Below the pieces are notes generated by a model, which saw only the letters and a program-made list of their open reading frames with translations, searched no databases and was not told the origin of the DNA. 64,000 nt of DNA from CADCVW01 sp964251385 (GTDB lineage Bacteria; Pseudomonadota; Alphaproteobacteria; Sphingomonadales; Sphingomonadaceae). The stretch is from contig CAXUJK010000002.1 of NCBI GenBank assembly GCA_964251385.1, positions 620,001 through 684,000 on the forward strand, given 5' to 3'. A program made the translations under genes and the position numbers. This document shows positions 41,986-50,273 of this stretch, piece by piece. Position 1 is the first letter of the stretch. Every line of letters begins with the position of its first letter.

Positions 41986-43496
41986 TGGACGCGGATCGAC
42001 GTGGGGTCATGACGGGCGGCGCGGCGATTGCGGCGTTGCTGACACCGGCCGCCGCGCTTGCGCAGCGGACGAACGACACCGACGCGATCCGCGCGGCGGT
42101 CGTCGCGGGCCATGCCGCCTCCGTCAAGCGCATCCAGGACTGGATCGCCAACCCGACGATCGCGGCCGAGAAGCTCAACGTCGACGGCGGCGCCGAGTAC
42201 ATGATGCGGCTGGCGCGCGAAGCCGGCTTTCAAAGCGTCCGGAAAGTGCCGACGGACGGCGTGCCGGGGGTGTTCGCGACGCTCGATGCGGGCGCGAAGA
42301 CGTGGCTCGGCATCTACTTCATGTATGACGTAAAGCAGTACGACCCGGCGGAGTGGTCGTCTCCGCCGCTGGGCGGCGCGCTTGTCGACAAGCCCGGCTA
42401 CGGCAAGGTCGTCATGGGCCGCGGCGCGGTCAACCAGAAGGGCCCGCAGGCCGCGTTCCTCGCCGCGCTGCACGCCTTCCGCGCGTCGGGCCGCAAGCTG
42501 CCCGTCAACCTTGCGCTCGTGGCGGAAGGCGAGGAGGAGATCGCATCGCCTCATTTCCACCAGATCATCGCCGACCCGCAAGTGCTCGCGGCGATGCGCC
42601 GGTGCACGGGGGTCATCATCCCGTCGGCGGGGCAGGGGCAGAACGGGGCGGCGACCATCTCGCTCGGGGCCAAGGGCGCGATCGAACTCGAGCTGGTGTC
42701 GAGCGGCGAGAAGTGGGGCCGCGGACCCACCAAGGATGTCCATTCGAGCCTGATGGCGCGGGTCGACAGCCCCGCCTGGCACCTCGTCCAGGCGCTGAAC
42801 AGCCTTGTGCAGGCTGACGGCTACACGCCCGCGGTCGAGGGCTGGTTCGAACACGTCGAACCGCTGACTCCGCGGCAGAAAGCGCTGATCGCGGAGAACG
42901 CCAGGCTGTCCAGCGAGGCGGACGCCAAGCGCGCGCTGGGGGTCAAGGCGTGGATCGCCGACGAGGACTGGCGCACCAGCCTTGAACGGCTCGCCTCGCA
43001 ACCGACGATCAACATCCAGGGCCTGGTCGGCGGCTACACCGGCCCGGGCGGCAAGACGATCCTGCCGAGCCGCGCGGTCGCCAAGATCGACCTGCGTCTC
43101 GTGCCCGACATGAGCAAGGACGATTGCATCGCGAAGCTCAAGGCGCACCTCGTCAAGCGCGGGTTCGGCGACATCGAAGTCAACGTCAGCGGAGGCTACG
43201 GACCCACGCAGACGCCCGAGGACAGCGCGCTCATCCGCGCCGAACAGGCGGTGCTCACGCGCGCCGGGGTGACGTACACGCTGACTCCGCGTAGCGCGGG
43301 ATCGTGGCCCGGCATCGTCTTCACGGGCGCGCCGCTGCGGCTGCCCGCGGGACAATTCGGGCTCGGCACCGGCGGCGGCGCGCACGCGCCAGACGAGTTC
43401 TTCGTCATCGAAAGCAGCAACCCCAAGGTCGCCGGCCTAGACGACGCGGCGATGGCGTTCGTGGATTTCCTTTACCAGGTCGCGGTTGCACGGTGA
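41985..43496 (+). CDS. M20-family metallopeptidase homologue with altered metal ligands
   Basis: This 503-residue exported protein (signal AAIAALLTPAAALAQ) has the CPG2/carnosinase-type M20 fold: EGEEEIASPHF, KDVHSSLMAR dimerisation-domain contact and GGGAHAPDEF near the end. Two usual zinc ligands are changed. The GHYD motif reads FMYD (Met113 in place of His), and the bridging Asp of the GRGAxDxKG motif is Asn150 in GRGAVNQKG. Asp115 and both Glu residues remain. It may use metal differently, act on an unusual substrate, or be non-catalytic. The ATG overlaps the dipeptidase stop by one base (TGATG), so it belongs to the same operon. Confidence 0.85.
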   Translation: MDADRRGVMTGGAAIAALLTPAAALAQRTNDTDAIRAAVVAGHAASVKRIQDWIANPTIAAEKLNVDGGAEYMMRLAREAGFQSVRKVPTDGVPGVFATLDAGAKTWLGIYFMYDVKQYDPAEWSSPPLGGALVDKPGYGKVVMGRGAVNQKGPQAAFLAALHAFRASGRKLPVNLALVAEGEEEIASPHFHQIIADPQVLAAMRRCTGVIIPSAGQGQNGAATISLGAKGAIELELVSSGEKWGRGPTKDVHSSLMARVDSPAWHLVQALNSLVQADGYTPAVEGWFEHVEPLTPRQKALIAENARLSSEADAKRALGVKAWIADEDWRTSLERLASQPTINIQGLVGGYTGPGGKTILPSRAVAKIDLRLVPDMSKDDCIAKLKAHLVKRGFGDIEVNVSGGYGPTQTPEDSALIRAEQAVLTRAGVTYTLTPRSAGSWPGIVFTGAPLRLPAGQFGLGTGGGAHAPDEFFVIESSNPKVAGLDDAAMAFVDFLYQVAVAR

Positions 43497-43534
43497 TCCC
43501 GACCCACAATCTCGTTCCAACCATGAGGCGTGTC

Positions 43535-45493
43535 ATGAAGAAATCCTTGTTCGCCCTCGCGCTCCTCAGCCTGCCGGTCGCGCTGCACGCGCAGACCCCC
43601 GTGGTGGCGGACACCGAGGGCAGGACGTCCACCGGCGTCACCTACACGCAGCCCAAGGACTGGACGGTCGCGACCCAGGGCGCGGCGACGGTGCTCGCCG
43701 CGCCCGAAGCCGACCTCGACATCGCGGTAATCGACGTCGGGGCCGCGCCGGACGTAAGCAGCGCAGCGGCGAAAGCTTGGACCATCTACAAGCCCGCCGC
43801 CAACCGCAAGATCAGGCTGGTGACGCCCGGAACGCCCGGCGAAGGCTGGGACCAGCGCGTCGGCATCGCCTACGTGACCTCGCCAAACGAGCGCGCCTCG
43901 GTCTCGGCGTTGGCATTGCGAAAGGGGACGAGCTGGACCGTCATGATCGCCGACGGCGCGGATGCGACGTTCAGCAAGCGCCTAGCCGCCGCAGCGCTCG
44001 TCCAGCAGAGCCTGCGGCCCGCCGGCTACACGCCCGAAAGTTTCGCCGGGAAGGCCGCGCATCGTCTCACCCCCGCGCGGATCGCCGCATTGCGCGCGTT
44101 CGTCGCGGACGCGGCGCGCACGCTCGAAGTTCCCGGCGTCGGCATGGCGCTGATCGATGGGGGAAAGGTCGTGTGGCAGGGCGGCGTCGGCGTGCGCACG
44201 CTGGGATCGCCCGCGCCCGTCACCGCCGACACCAAGTTCATGATCGCGTCCAACACCAAAGGCATGGCGACGCTGCTGCTGTCCGTACTCGCCGACGAAG
44301 GCAAGTTGCGCTGGGATCAGCCGGTCACCGAACTCTACCCCGCGTTCCGCCTGGGCGACGACGCGACCACGCGGGCCACGTTCGTGCGGCATCTCGTGTG
44401 CGCGTGCACCGGCCTGCCGCGCAAGGACTATGCGTTCGTGCTCGGCAACGCCAACGCGCCCGCGAGCGAGACCTTCCGGGGTCTTGCCGGAACCCAACCG
44501 ACGAGCAAGTTCGGCGAACTGTTCCAGTACAACAATCTGATGGCCTCGGCTGCGGGCTATCTCGGCGGCATGCTCGCCTATCCGAAGCTGGAGGTCGGCG
44601 CGGCATTCGACAAGGCAATGGAGGATCGGATCTTTCAGCCGCTCGGCATGCCAAACACGACCTTCGACTATGCCGAGGGGATGCGCGGAAACTGGGCGCG
44701 ACCGCACGGCACCACTGTCGATGGGCGGACCACCGTGATCTCCAACGACTTCAACTTCACCGTGCGTCCGCATCGCCCCGCGGGCGGGGCTTGGTCGACC
44801 GCGGCGGACATGGCGCGGTACGTCCAGCTCGAACTGGCCAAGGGCGTCACCCCCGAAGGGCGACGGCTCGTCAGCGAAGCGAACATCGTCGAACGGCGCA
44901 AGCGCGGCGTGCCCGTCGGCGAGAACAGCTGGTACGGAATGGGCCTGTTCGACCAGACGAGATACGGCGTTCCCGTCGTCACGCACGGCGGGACGCTGCA
45001 GGGTTACCGCAGCAACTTCTGGGCCTTGCCCGAGGCGGGCATCGGCGCGGTCGTCCTGACCAATTCGGATTCGGGCGCGACCATGCTCGATCCGTTCTTC
45101 CGCCGCCTGCTCGAGGTCGTCTACGACGGCAAGCCCGAAGCCGCCGCCGAGATCACGTCCGCCGCGGCGCGGGCCAAGGCACAGAACGCCGCGCGCCGCG
45201 CGACGCTAAAGGTTCCCGGCGATCCGACCGTCCTCGCCGGCCTCGCCACGCGCTACACCACGCCGGACATCGGCGCGCTGACGATCCGCGACCAGGGCGG
45301 GACCAAGTGGATCAAGGCGGGCGTCATCGACGCGCCGGTCGCCACGCGGACCAATCCCGACGGCACCGTCTCGCTCGTCACGGCCGGTCCCGGCGCGATC
45401 GGGGTAGAGGCGCTGGTCGGCACGCGGGACGGCGCACGCACGCTCACCATCCGCGACAGCCAGCACGAATATCGCTACACCGAGGTGCGCTAG
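43535..45493 (+). CDS. beta-lactamase-fold serine hydrolase with extra N-terminal domain
   Basis: The ATG at 43535 (MKKSLFALALL) is preferred over the one at 43523 because GAGG lies six bases upstream. The 652-residue product has a signal peptide (LFALALLSLPVALHAQ), then an unassigned domain of about 165 residues. The class-C-like hydrolase follows, with Ser239 and Lys242 in SNTK, YNN (FQYNNLMAS) and THGGTLQGY. A C-terminal beta domain of about 120 residues ends the protein. It closes the operon and converges with a TonB receptor. It probably acts on peptides or esters in the periplasm. Confidence 0.86.
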   Translation: MKKSLFALALLSLPVALHAQTPVVADTEGRTSTGVTYTQPKDWTVATQGAATVLAAPEADLDIAVIDVGAAPDVSSAAAKAWTIYKPAANRKIRLVTPGTPGEGWDQRVGIAYVTSPNERASVSALALRKGTSWTVMIADGADATFSKRLAAAALVQQSLRPAGYTPESFAGKAAHRLTPARIAALRAFVADAARTLEVPGVGMALIDGGKVVWQGGVGVRTLGSPAPVTADTKFMIASNTKGMATLLLSVLADEGKLRWDQPVTELYPAFRLGDDATTRATFVRHLVCACTGLPRKDYAFVLGNANAPASETFRGLAGTQPTSKFGELFQYNNLMASAAGYLGGMLAYPKLEVGAAFDKAMEDRIFQPLGMPNTTFDYAEGMRGNWARPHGTTVDGRTTVISNDFNFTVRPHRPAGGAWSTAADMARYVQLELAKGVTPEGRRLVSEANIVERRKRGVPVGENSWYGMGLFDQTRYGVPVVTHGGTLQGYRSNFWALPEAGIGAVVLTNSDSGATMLDPFFRRLLEVVYDGKPEAAAEITSAAARAKAQNAARRATLKVPGDPTVLAGLATRYTTPDIGALTIRDQGGTKWIKAGVIDAPVATRTNPDGTVSLVTAGPGAIGVEALVGTRDGARTLTIRDSQHEYRYTEVR

Positions 45494-45497
45494 GCGA

Positions 45498-48413
45498 TCA
45501 GCGCGTCCTGAGGCGCACCCCGACGCGATAGGCACGGCCGAGCAGGTCGGAGTAAGTGCTGTTCGCCGACAAGCCGCCCTCCGGCAGCAGGATCGGGTCC
45601 TTGTCGAACAGGTTGGTGACGTTGACGAAGAACTGCCCGTCGCCGCGGCCCGTCACGTCGAACTTCGCGGTAAAGTTGAGGTCCGCGTAGAACACGCCGG
45701 AGATGCGGTTGCTGTCGTAGGTTGGCCTTTGCGGGGTCGACGTGGGGCAGGTGGTCTCGCACTCGATGATGTTGTTGAAGTAGGTGCCAGAATTCACCCC
45801 GCGGCCGACGCCCGTGATCGAGAAGTCGGGCGTGTCGATCGTCACCGAAAACCGGTAGATCCACTCGGGCGGTCCGCTGCCGCCGAGCGAGCCGACCCCA
45901 TCGACCGGCACGACGTTCGGCACGCCCGTATCGATGATGTTGTCGATGTAGCGCGTCGCGAGGCCGCGCAGCGTAAAGCTGCTGCCGGGTCCGAGCAGGC
46001 CGTCGGTGCGTAAGCGGTAGCTCGCGTCGAAGTCGACGCCTTTCACCGTGATGCGGCTGAAGTTGAACGGGCTGTTGCGGATGAGCAGTTCGCGGTCGCT
46101 TCCCGGCACGTTGCGCTGGATCGCGTCGCAGAAGTCCTGTCGGCCTTCGAAGCAGCGGTCCACGATCTCCTGCGGGCTGGACGATCCGATCGCGTCCTTC
46201 ACCTTGATCTTGAAATAGTCGACCGACGCCGAGAAGCCGGGAAGGAAGCGCGGCTGCAGGATGAGCCCGACGCTCGTCGAGTCGGCGGTTTCCTCGCGCA
46301 GGTTCAGATTGCCCGTCGTCGTCTGGCGGTAGGTGACGCCCGTACGGCCGGTGGCGGGATCGCGCACCGTGTCCGTGCCCGACGTGCCCGCCTGGAACAG
46401 CTCGTTGAGGTTGGGCGCGCGGATGTCGCGCGATTGCGTCGCGCGCAGGCGGAAGTCGGGGATCGGCTGCCATGTCGCGCCGACCTTCCACGTCGTGACG
46501 TAGCCCGACGTCGAATAGTCCGTCGCGCGCACCGCGCCGTTGAACTCCAGCCCGAGCCCGAGCGGCACGACCGTTTCGAAATAGGCCTCTTTCACGTCGT
46601 AATCGCCGAAGGTGGGCAGGTAGTTGCCGACCGAAAAGCCCGTCTGGAACTCGGTCGGAACGAAGCCCGACACTTCCTCCTTGCGGTACTCGCCGCCGAT
46701 CGCGACCCCGACGTCGCCCGCCCAGGTCGCGAACGGGGTGGCGGACAGGTTGATCGCGACCACCGTCTGCTCCAGCTTCTGGTCGCGGTACGGGTCGCCC
46801 AGCACGTAATCGATAGCCGCCTGGCTCGCGACGCCGATGCCGAGCCGGTTGAGCGGCACGCAGCCGTTGGTGGTCGCGGTCAGCGACGAGCGGCACACGA
46901 TCGTGCCCCCGGGGACGCCGAGCGCGTTGCCCGCGGGCGCGAACACCGCGTCGACCGCCAGGATGATGCGCGCGGGGATCATGATGTCGCGCAGCTGCTC
47001 GCGCGTGTTGGTCCGGCCGTACTGCCCGTACACGTTCCAGAACGCGCTTTTGCCGAACAGCGGGAACTCGCCTTCCGCGCCGATCGCGTAGCGCTGCGTG
47101 TCGCGTTCGTTGTTCGACTTGCGGAACGGCAGATCAACCGCGGTCGTGCCCAAGGTCACCGTGTTGATGCCGACCAGCCGCGCCGGGCCCAGCGTGTTGA
47201 TGAGAAACGCGTTGTCGCGCTGCAGGATCACCGACGCGCCCGCGGTGGTCAGCTGCGGCCCCGCGTTGAACAAAGTTTCCTGCTTGTTGTACGAAGCCTC
47301 GGCGAACAGCTCGATGCCTGGCGTCGCCTCGAAGCTGACGCGACCGAACAGGCCGTAGCGGTCCTCCTCGGGATCGAGGCCGATATTGCGGCTGTTGTCC
47401 GCCAGCGCGAAGTCGCCGCCGGTGGTCAGGGTCGGACTGTTGATCGTGCCGTAGTTGAACTGGTTCACCGAACCGCCTTGGCCGAAATAGATTCCGCGCA
47501 GGCGGTTGGCGGTGCCCCCGGTGGACGCGTTGATGATCGAGCCCGGCAGTGCGTTCGAGGATCCGGTGTTGAAGCGCACGAGGTTGAGCGGCTGGCCATT
47601 GGTCGTCGTGTAGGCCGGGTTCACGATCGTGCGAAAGCCACGCTGGTTCCAGTCACGGTCAACTTGAAAGATGCCGTCCCGGTGCGCGTATTCCGCGCTT
47701 AGCAAGATGTGGCCGCGGTCGTCCGCGAACGCCATTCCGCCCGCGGCCTCGAACGAATAGTTGAAGCCGTCGCCCTTGTCGGTGATGCCGCTGTCGGCCG
47801 ACAATTTGAGGCCTTCGTACTTCTTGTCGAGCACGAAGTTGACGACGCCCGCGACCGCGTCCGACCCGTAGGCCGCCGACGCGCCGCCCGTCACGATTTC
47901 GACCGAGCGCACCAGCGCTTGGGGAAACGTGTTGACGTCGACCAGCCCGGTCACGGTCGACCCGACCGAACGCCGCCCGTCGAGCAGGACGAGCGTGCGG
48001 ATCGACCCAAGGTTGCGCAGGTTGAGCGCGTTGATGCCGGCGGTGCCGTCGCTCAGCGACAGACGCGAGTTGGCAGGGCGTTGGCTGCCCGCGACCGAAG
48101 GAATCTGGTTGACGAAATCGGCGATGTTGTTGGTCGGCGACTGGGTCTCGATGTCCGTCTCGCCGAGCACGGTCAGCGGGGTGGGGGCCTGGAACCCGTC
48201 GCGGCGGATGCGCGTGCCCGTGACGACGATGTCCTCTTCGCGCTCCGTGTCGGGCAGGACCGCCTCGGGGTCGGAGGCCGCGGTCGTCGGATCGGCCGTC
48301 GGCTGCGGGACCTGCGCAAAGGCTGGCGACACGCCCGCGAGCGCGATCGCGGCAAGGCCGGTCTGCGCGGCGTGGCGGCCAATGCGACGGAACACGTGGT
48401 CGGTAGCGCGCAT
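45498..48413 (-). CDS. TonB-dependent receptor, large (oar/peptide type)
   Basis: This 971-residue outer-membrane receptor has a signal peptide (TGLAAIALAGVSPAFAQ), a TonB-box-like segment (EDIVVTGTRIRR) and the plug motif ALNLRNLGSIRTLVLLDGRR. RSVEIVTGGASAAYGSDAVAG follows, as in the large receptors of sphingomonads and xanthomonads that take peptides or oligosaccharides. The barrel ends in YRVGVRLRTR. AAGGGG precedes the ATG. It converges with the hydrolase gene at 45493. Peptide uptake fits the surrounding peptidases. Confidence 0.9.
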   Translation of the reverse strand: MRATDHVFRRIGRHAAQTGLAAIALAGVSPAFAQVPQPTADPTTAASDPEAVLPDTEREEDIVVTGTRIRRDGFQAPTPLTVLGETDIETQSPTNNIADFVNQIPSVAGSQRPANSRLSLSDGTAGINALNLRNLGSIRTLVLLDGRRSVGSTVTGLVDVNTFPQALVRSVEIVTGGASAAYGSDAVAGVVNFVLDKKYEGLKLSADSGITDKGDGFNYSFEAAGGMAFADDRGHILLSAEYAHRDGIFQVDRDWNQRGFRTIVNPAYTTTNGQPLNLVRFNTGSSNALPGSIINASTGGTANRLRGIYFGQGGSVNQFNYGTINSPTLTTGGDFALADNSRNIGLDPEEDRYGLFGRVSFEATPGIELFAEASYNKQETLFNAGPQLTTAGASVILQRDNAFLINTLGPARLVGINTVTLGTTAVDLPFRKSNNERDTQRYAIGAEGEFPLFGKSAFWNVYGQYGRTNTREQLRDIMIPARIILAVDAVFAPAGNALGVPGGTIVCRSSLTATTNGCVPLNRLGIGVASQAAIDYVLGDPYRDQKLEQTVVAINLSATPFATWAGDVGVAIGGEYRKEEVSGFVPTEFQTGFSVGNYLPTFGDYDVKEAYFETVVPLGLGLEFNGAVRATDYSTSGYVTTWKVGATWQPIPDFRLRATQSRDIRAPNLNELFQAGTSGTDTVRDPATGRTGVTYRQTTTGNLNLREETADSTSVGLILQPRFLPGFSASVDYFKIKVKDAIGSSSPQEIVDRCFEGRQDFCDAIQRNVPGSDRELLIRNSPFNFSRITVKGVDFDASYRLRTDGLLGPGSSFTLRGLATRYIDNIIDTGVPNVVPVDGVGSLGGSGPPEWIYRFSVTIDTPDFSITGVGRGVNSGTYFNNIIECETTCPTSTPQRPTYDSNRISGVFYADLNFTAKFDVTGRGDGQFFVNVTNLFDKDPILLPEGGLSANSTYSDLLGRAYRVGVRLRTR

Positions 48414-48437
48414 AAAAATTTCCCCTTGGTCGTCATC

Positions 48438-48463
48438 AGGTTGTCGCGTGTCGCGTTCAACCT
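48438..48463. promoter_or_regulatory. inverted repeat upstream of the large TonB receptor
   Basis: AGGTTG (48438-48443) and CAACCT (48458-48463) form an inverted repeat with a 14-base centre containing two CGCG elements. It lies 25-50 bases upstream of the receptor start. It could be an operator or a leader hairpin; nothing identifies a binding protein, and chance is possible. Confidence 0.25.
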
Positions 48464-48562
48464 CATCCCCGCCGCCGATGGTGACGTGCCCAAGAAAGCC
48501 AAGTCAAGGGGCACCTCACGTCTTTGCTTTGCCTCGCCCATAGCCGCAGGGCATGATCCGCC

Positions 48563-50107
48563 TCAGTTTTCCGCCGCGATCAGCACCAGCGCGGCCTCGG
48601 CGGCCGCGGTCGCGCTCGGCGCGTCGGCGGGGCGATCGTTCGCGTAGAGCGCGAACGTCAGCTCGCGCCCGCTCGCCGCCGTCATGAACCCCGCGAGCGC
48701 GTTCACCCCGTTGAGCGTGCCCGTCTTGGCGAACAGCCGGTTGGCGAGCGGCGTGCCGACGAACCGCTGCGACAAGGTGCCGTCGACCCCCGCCACCGGA
48801 AGCGTCGCGCGGAACGCCGCGCCCCAGGGCTGCGTCGTGGTCCAGCGCAGGAACTGGACCGCGCCGCGCGGCGATATGCGGTTGTAGGTCGACATGCCCG
48901 ATCCGTCAGAAAAGTCGTACGCGGTGCGCGCCACCCCGGCCTGTGCCAGCATGCGGCGGACCACCGCCTGCCCGTCGGCGATCGATCCCGTGCCCGCGTC
49001 GAGACCGACGCGGCGCAGCAGGAGTTCGGTGTGCAGGTTCTGGCTGATCTTCGACGTTTTCGTCAGGTTCGCGGCCAACGGCGGCGCGTCGAGGCGCGCA
49101 AGGGGCGCCCGCTGCGCGAGGAGCATACGAGGTCCGGTGCGCTTCGCGGGATCGTCCGTCAGGCCGAGCGGACGATGGCGTGCGACGGACGCACCGGTAA
49201 CGCGCACGCCGCGCGCCTCCAGCAACCGCCGGAAGCGGATGGCGGCGAACTCCGCCGGATCCTCTACGCCGAGCCGCTGCGCGTCGGGGATCGCACCGAC
49301 CGTGATGGTCCCGTACACCCGCGCGGAACGGCCGCCGGGCAGGCGTTCGATCTGGATGTCGGTCTTGCCGCCGGCGACGGTGATCGCATCGTTGCGTAAG
49401 CCGTAATAATCGTCGCCGGCGGCCCAGGCGACGACGGGCGGCTGACCGGCGACGCGCGCGGGCGTGACGGTGAGCGCGACTTCGTTGTCGTTGACGGTCA
49501 GCGCGGACGCGGCGGTGCCCGAGCGTGTCTGCAGGTTGTTCCAGCTCCAGCCCGGACCCCAGCGCTCGTCGGGGAACAGCCGGTCGTCACCGACGACGTC
49601 GCGGACCCGGCGCACGCCGCTGCGCGCCACCGCGTCGGCGAGCTGGGCCAGGCAGTTGGCGACGCAATCCGCGCGGTCGGACAGCGTCGCGTCGCCGCTC
49701 CCGACGAGCACGACGTCCGGCACGCCGCCCGCGGAGGGCTCGATAACGACGGCGGTCGCGGGCGTCGGCGCGTCGATGCCGGGCAATGTCGCGAAGGCGG
49801 CGGCGACCGTGAAGATCTTGGTGTTGGAGGCGGGCACGAAACGTTCGTCGGGCGCGATGCTCAACAGTTCGCGCCCGGCCTCGTCAACCACGAACAGCCC
49901 CCAGCGCGTGCCCGCGAGCGCGGGTTGGTTCAGCGCGGCGCGGACGCGTTCGATCAGCGGCGCGGGCGCGACGGTCGGAACCGCGATGGGCGCGGGCGCG
50001 GCCACGATGGATGCCTGGCGATCGGGGGTCGCGCATCCGCCAAGGGTCGCCGCCACGAGCAGCAGCGGCATGGCGGCACCTTGCGGAACGTGGAGCCATC
50101 GTGCCAT
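48563..50107 (-). CDS. dacB: S13 D-Ala-D-Ala carboxypeptidase/endopeptidase (PBP4-like), lipoprotein
   Basis: This 514-residue family S13 enzyme has a lipobox (AATLGGC). The three penicillin-binding motifs are Ser94 and Lys97 in PASNTK, SDGSGMSTYN (SxN region) and FAKTGTLNG (KTG). PBP4-type enzymes cleave D-Ala-D-Ala termini and D,D cross-links in peptidoglycan. Here it is divergent from an S9 peptidase gene, and the LysR-type palindrome at 50199-50219 lies between them. In this setting it may help release D-amino-acid peptides rather than serve only in wall maturation. That role is inference. Confidence 0.9.
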   Translation of the reverse strand: MARWLHVPQGAAMPLLLVAATLGGCATPDRQASIVAAPAPIAVPTVAPAPLIERVRAALNQPALAGTRWGLFVVDEAGRELLSIAPDERFVPASNTKIFTVAAAFATLPGIDAPTPATAVVIEPSAGGVPDVVLVGSGDATLSDRADCVANCLAQLADAVARSGVRRVRDVVGDDRLFPDERWGPGWSWNNLQTRSGTAASALTVNDNEVALTVTPARVAGQPPVVAWAAGDDYYGLRNDAITVAGGKTDIQIERLPGGRSARVYGTITVGAIPDAQRLGVEDPAEFAAIRFRRLLEARGVRVTGASVARHRPLGLTDDPAKRTGPRMLLAQRAPLARLDAPPLAANLTKTSKISQNLHTELLLRRVGLDAGTGSIADGQAVVRRMLAQAGVARTAYDFSDGSGMSTYNRISPRGAVQFLRWTTTQPWGAAFRATLPVAGVDGTLSQRFVGTPLANRLFAKTGTLNGVNALAGFMTAASGRELTFALYANDRPADAPSATAAAEAALVLIAAEN

Positions 50108-50198
50108 CGACTTCTTCCCCCCGCGAGCGACGTGCGCGCAAGCCTATGGCAAGCCGCCGCGAACGCAACGCCCGCCAATCATAGCATCGTTTCCGCAA

Positions 50199-50219
50199 GG
50201 CATAGCTCCGCGCTATGCC
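50199..50219. promoter_or_regulatory. LysR-type binding site upstream of the S9 peptidase gene
   Basis: GGCATAG-N7-CTATGCC is a perfect 7-base inverted repeat that contains ATA-N9-TAT, the T-N11-A form of LysR sites. It ends 55 bases before the S9 start. A second ATA-N9-TAT palindrome ends 54 bases before dgcN copy 2. The LysR gene at 54165-55049 is the probable source of the regulator. Confidence 0.65.
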
Positions 50220-50273
50220 GCCGTTGCCCCGTTCGCGCGTCCACGCTTATCGTCAACCTCCGGAGGAGTTCGC

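Noticed and set aside
45485..45500. Intrinsic terminators at convergent gene ends (also looked at near 3117, 15525, 27655, 54162 and 59950).
   Set aside because: No stem followed by a T-run was convincing; the gaps are very short and GC-rich.
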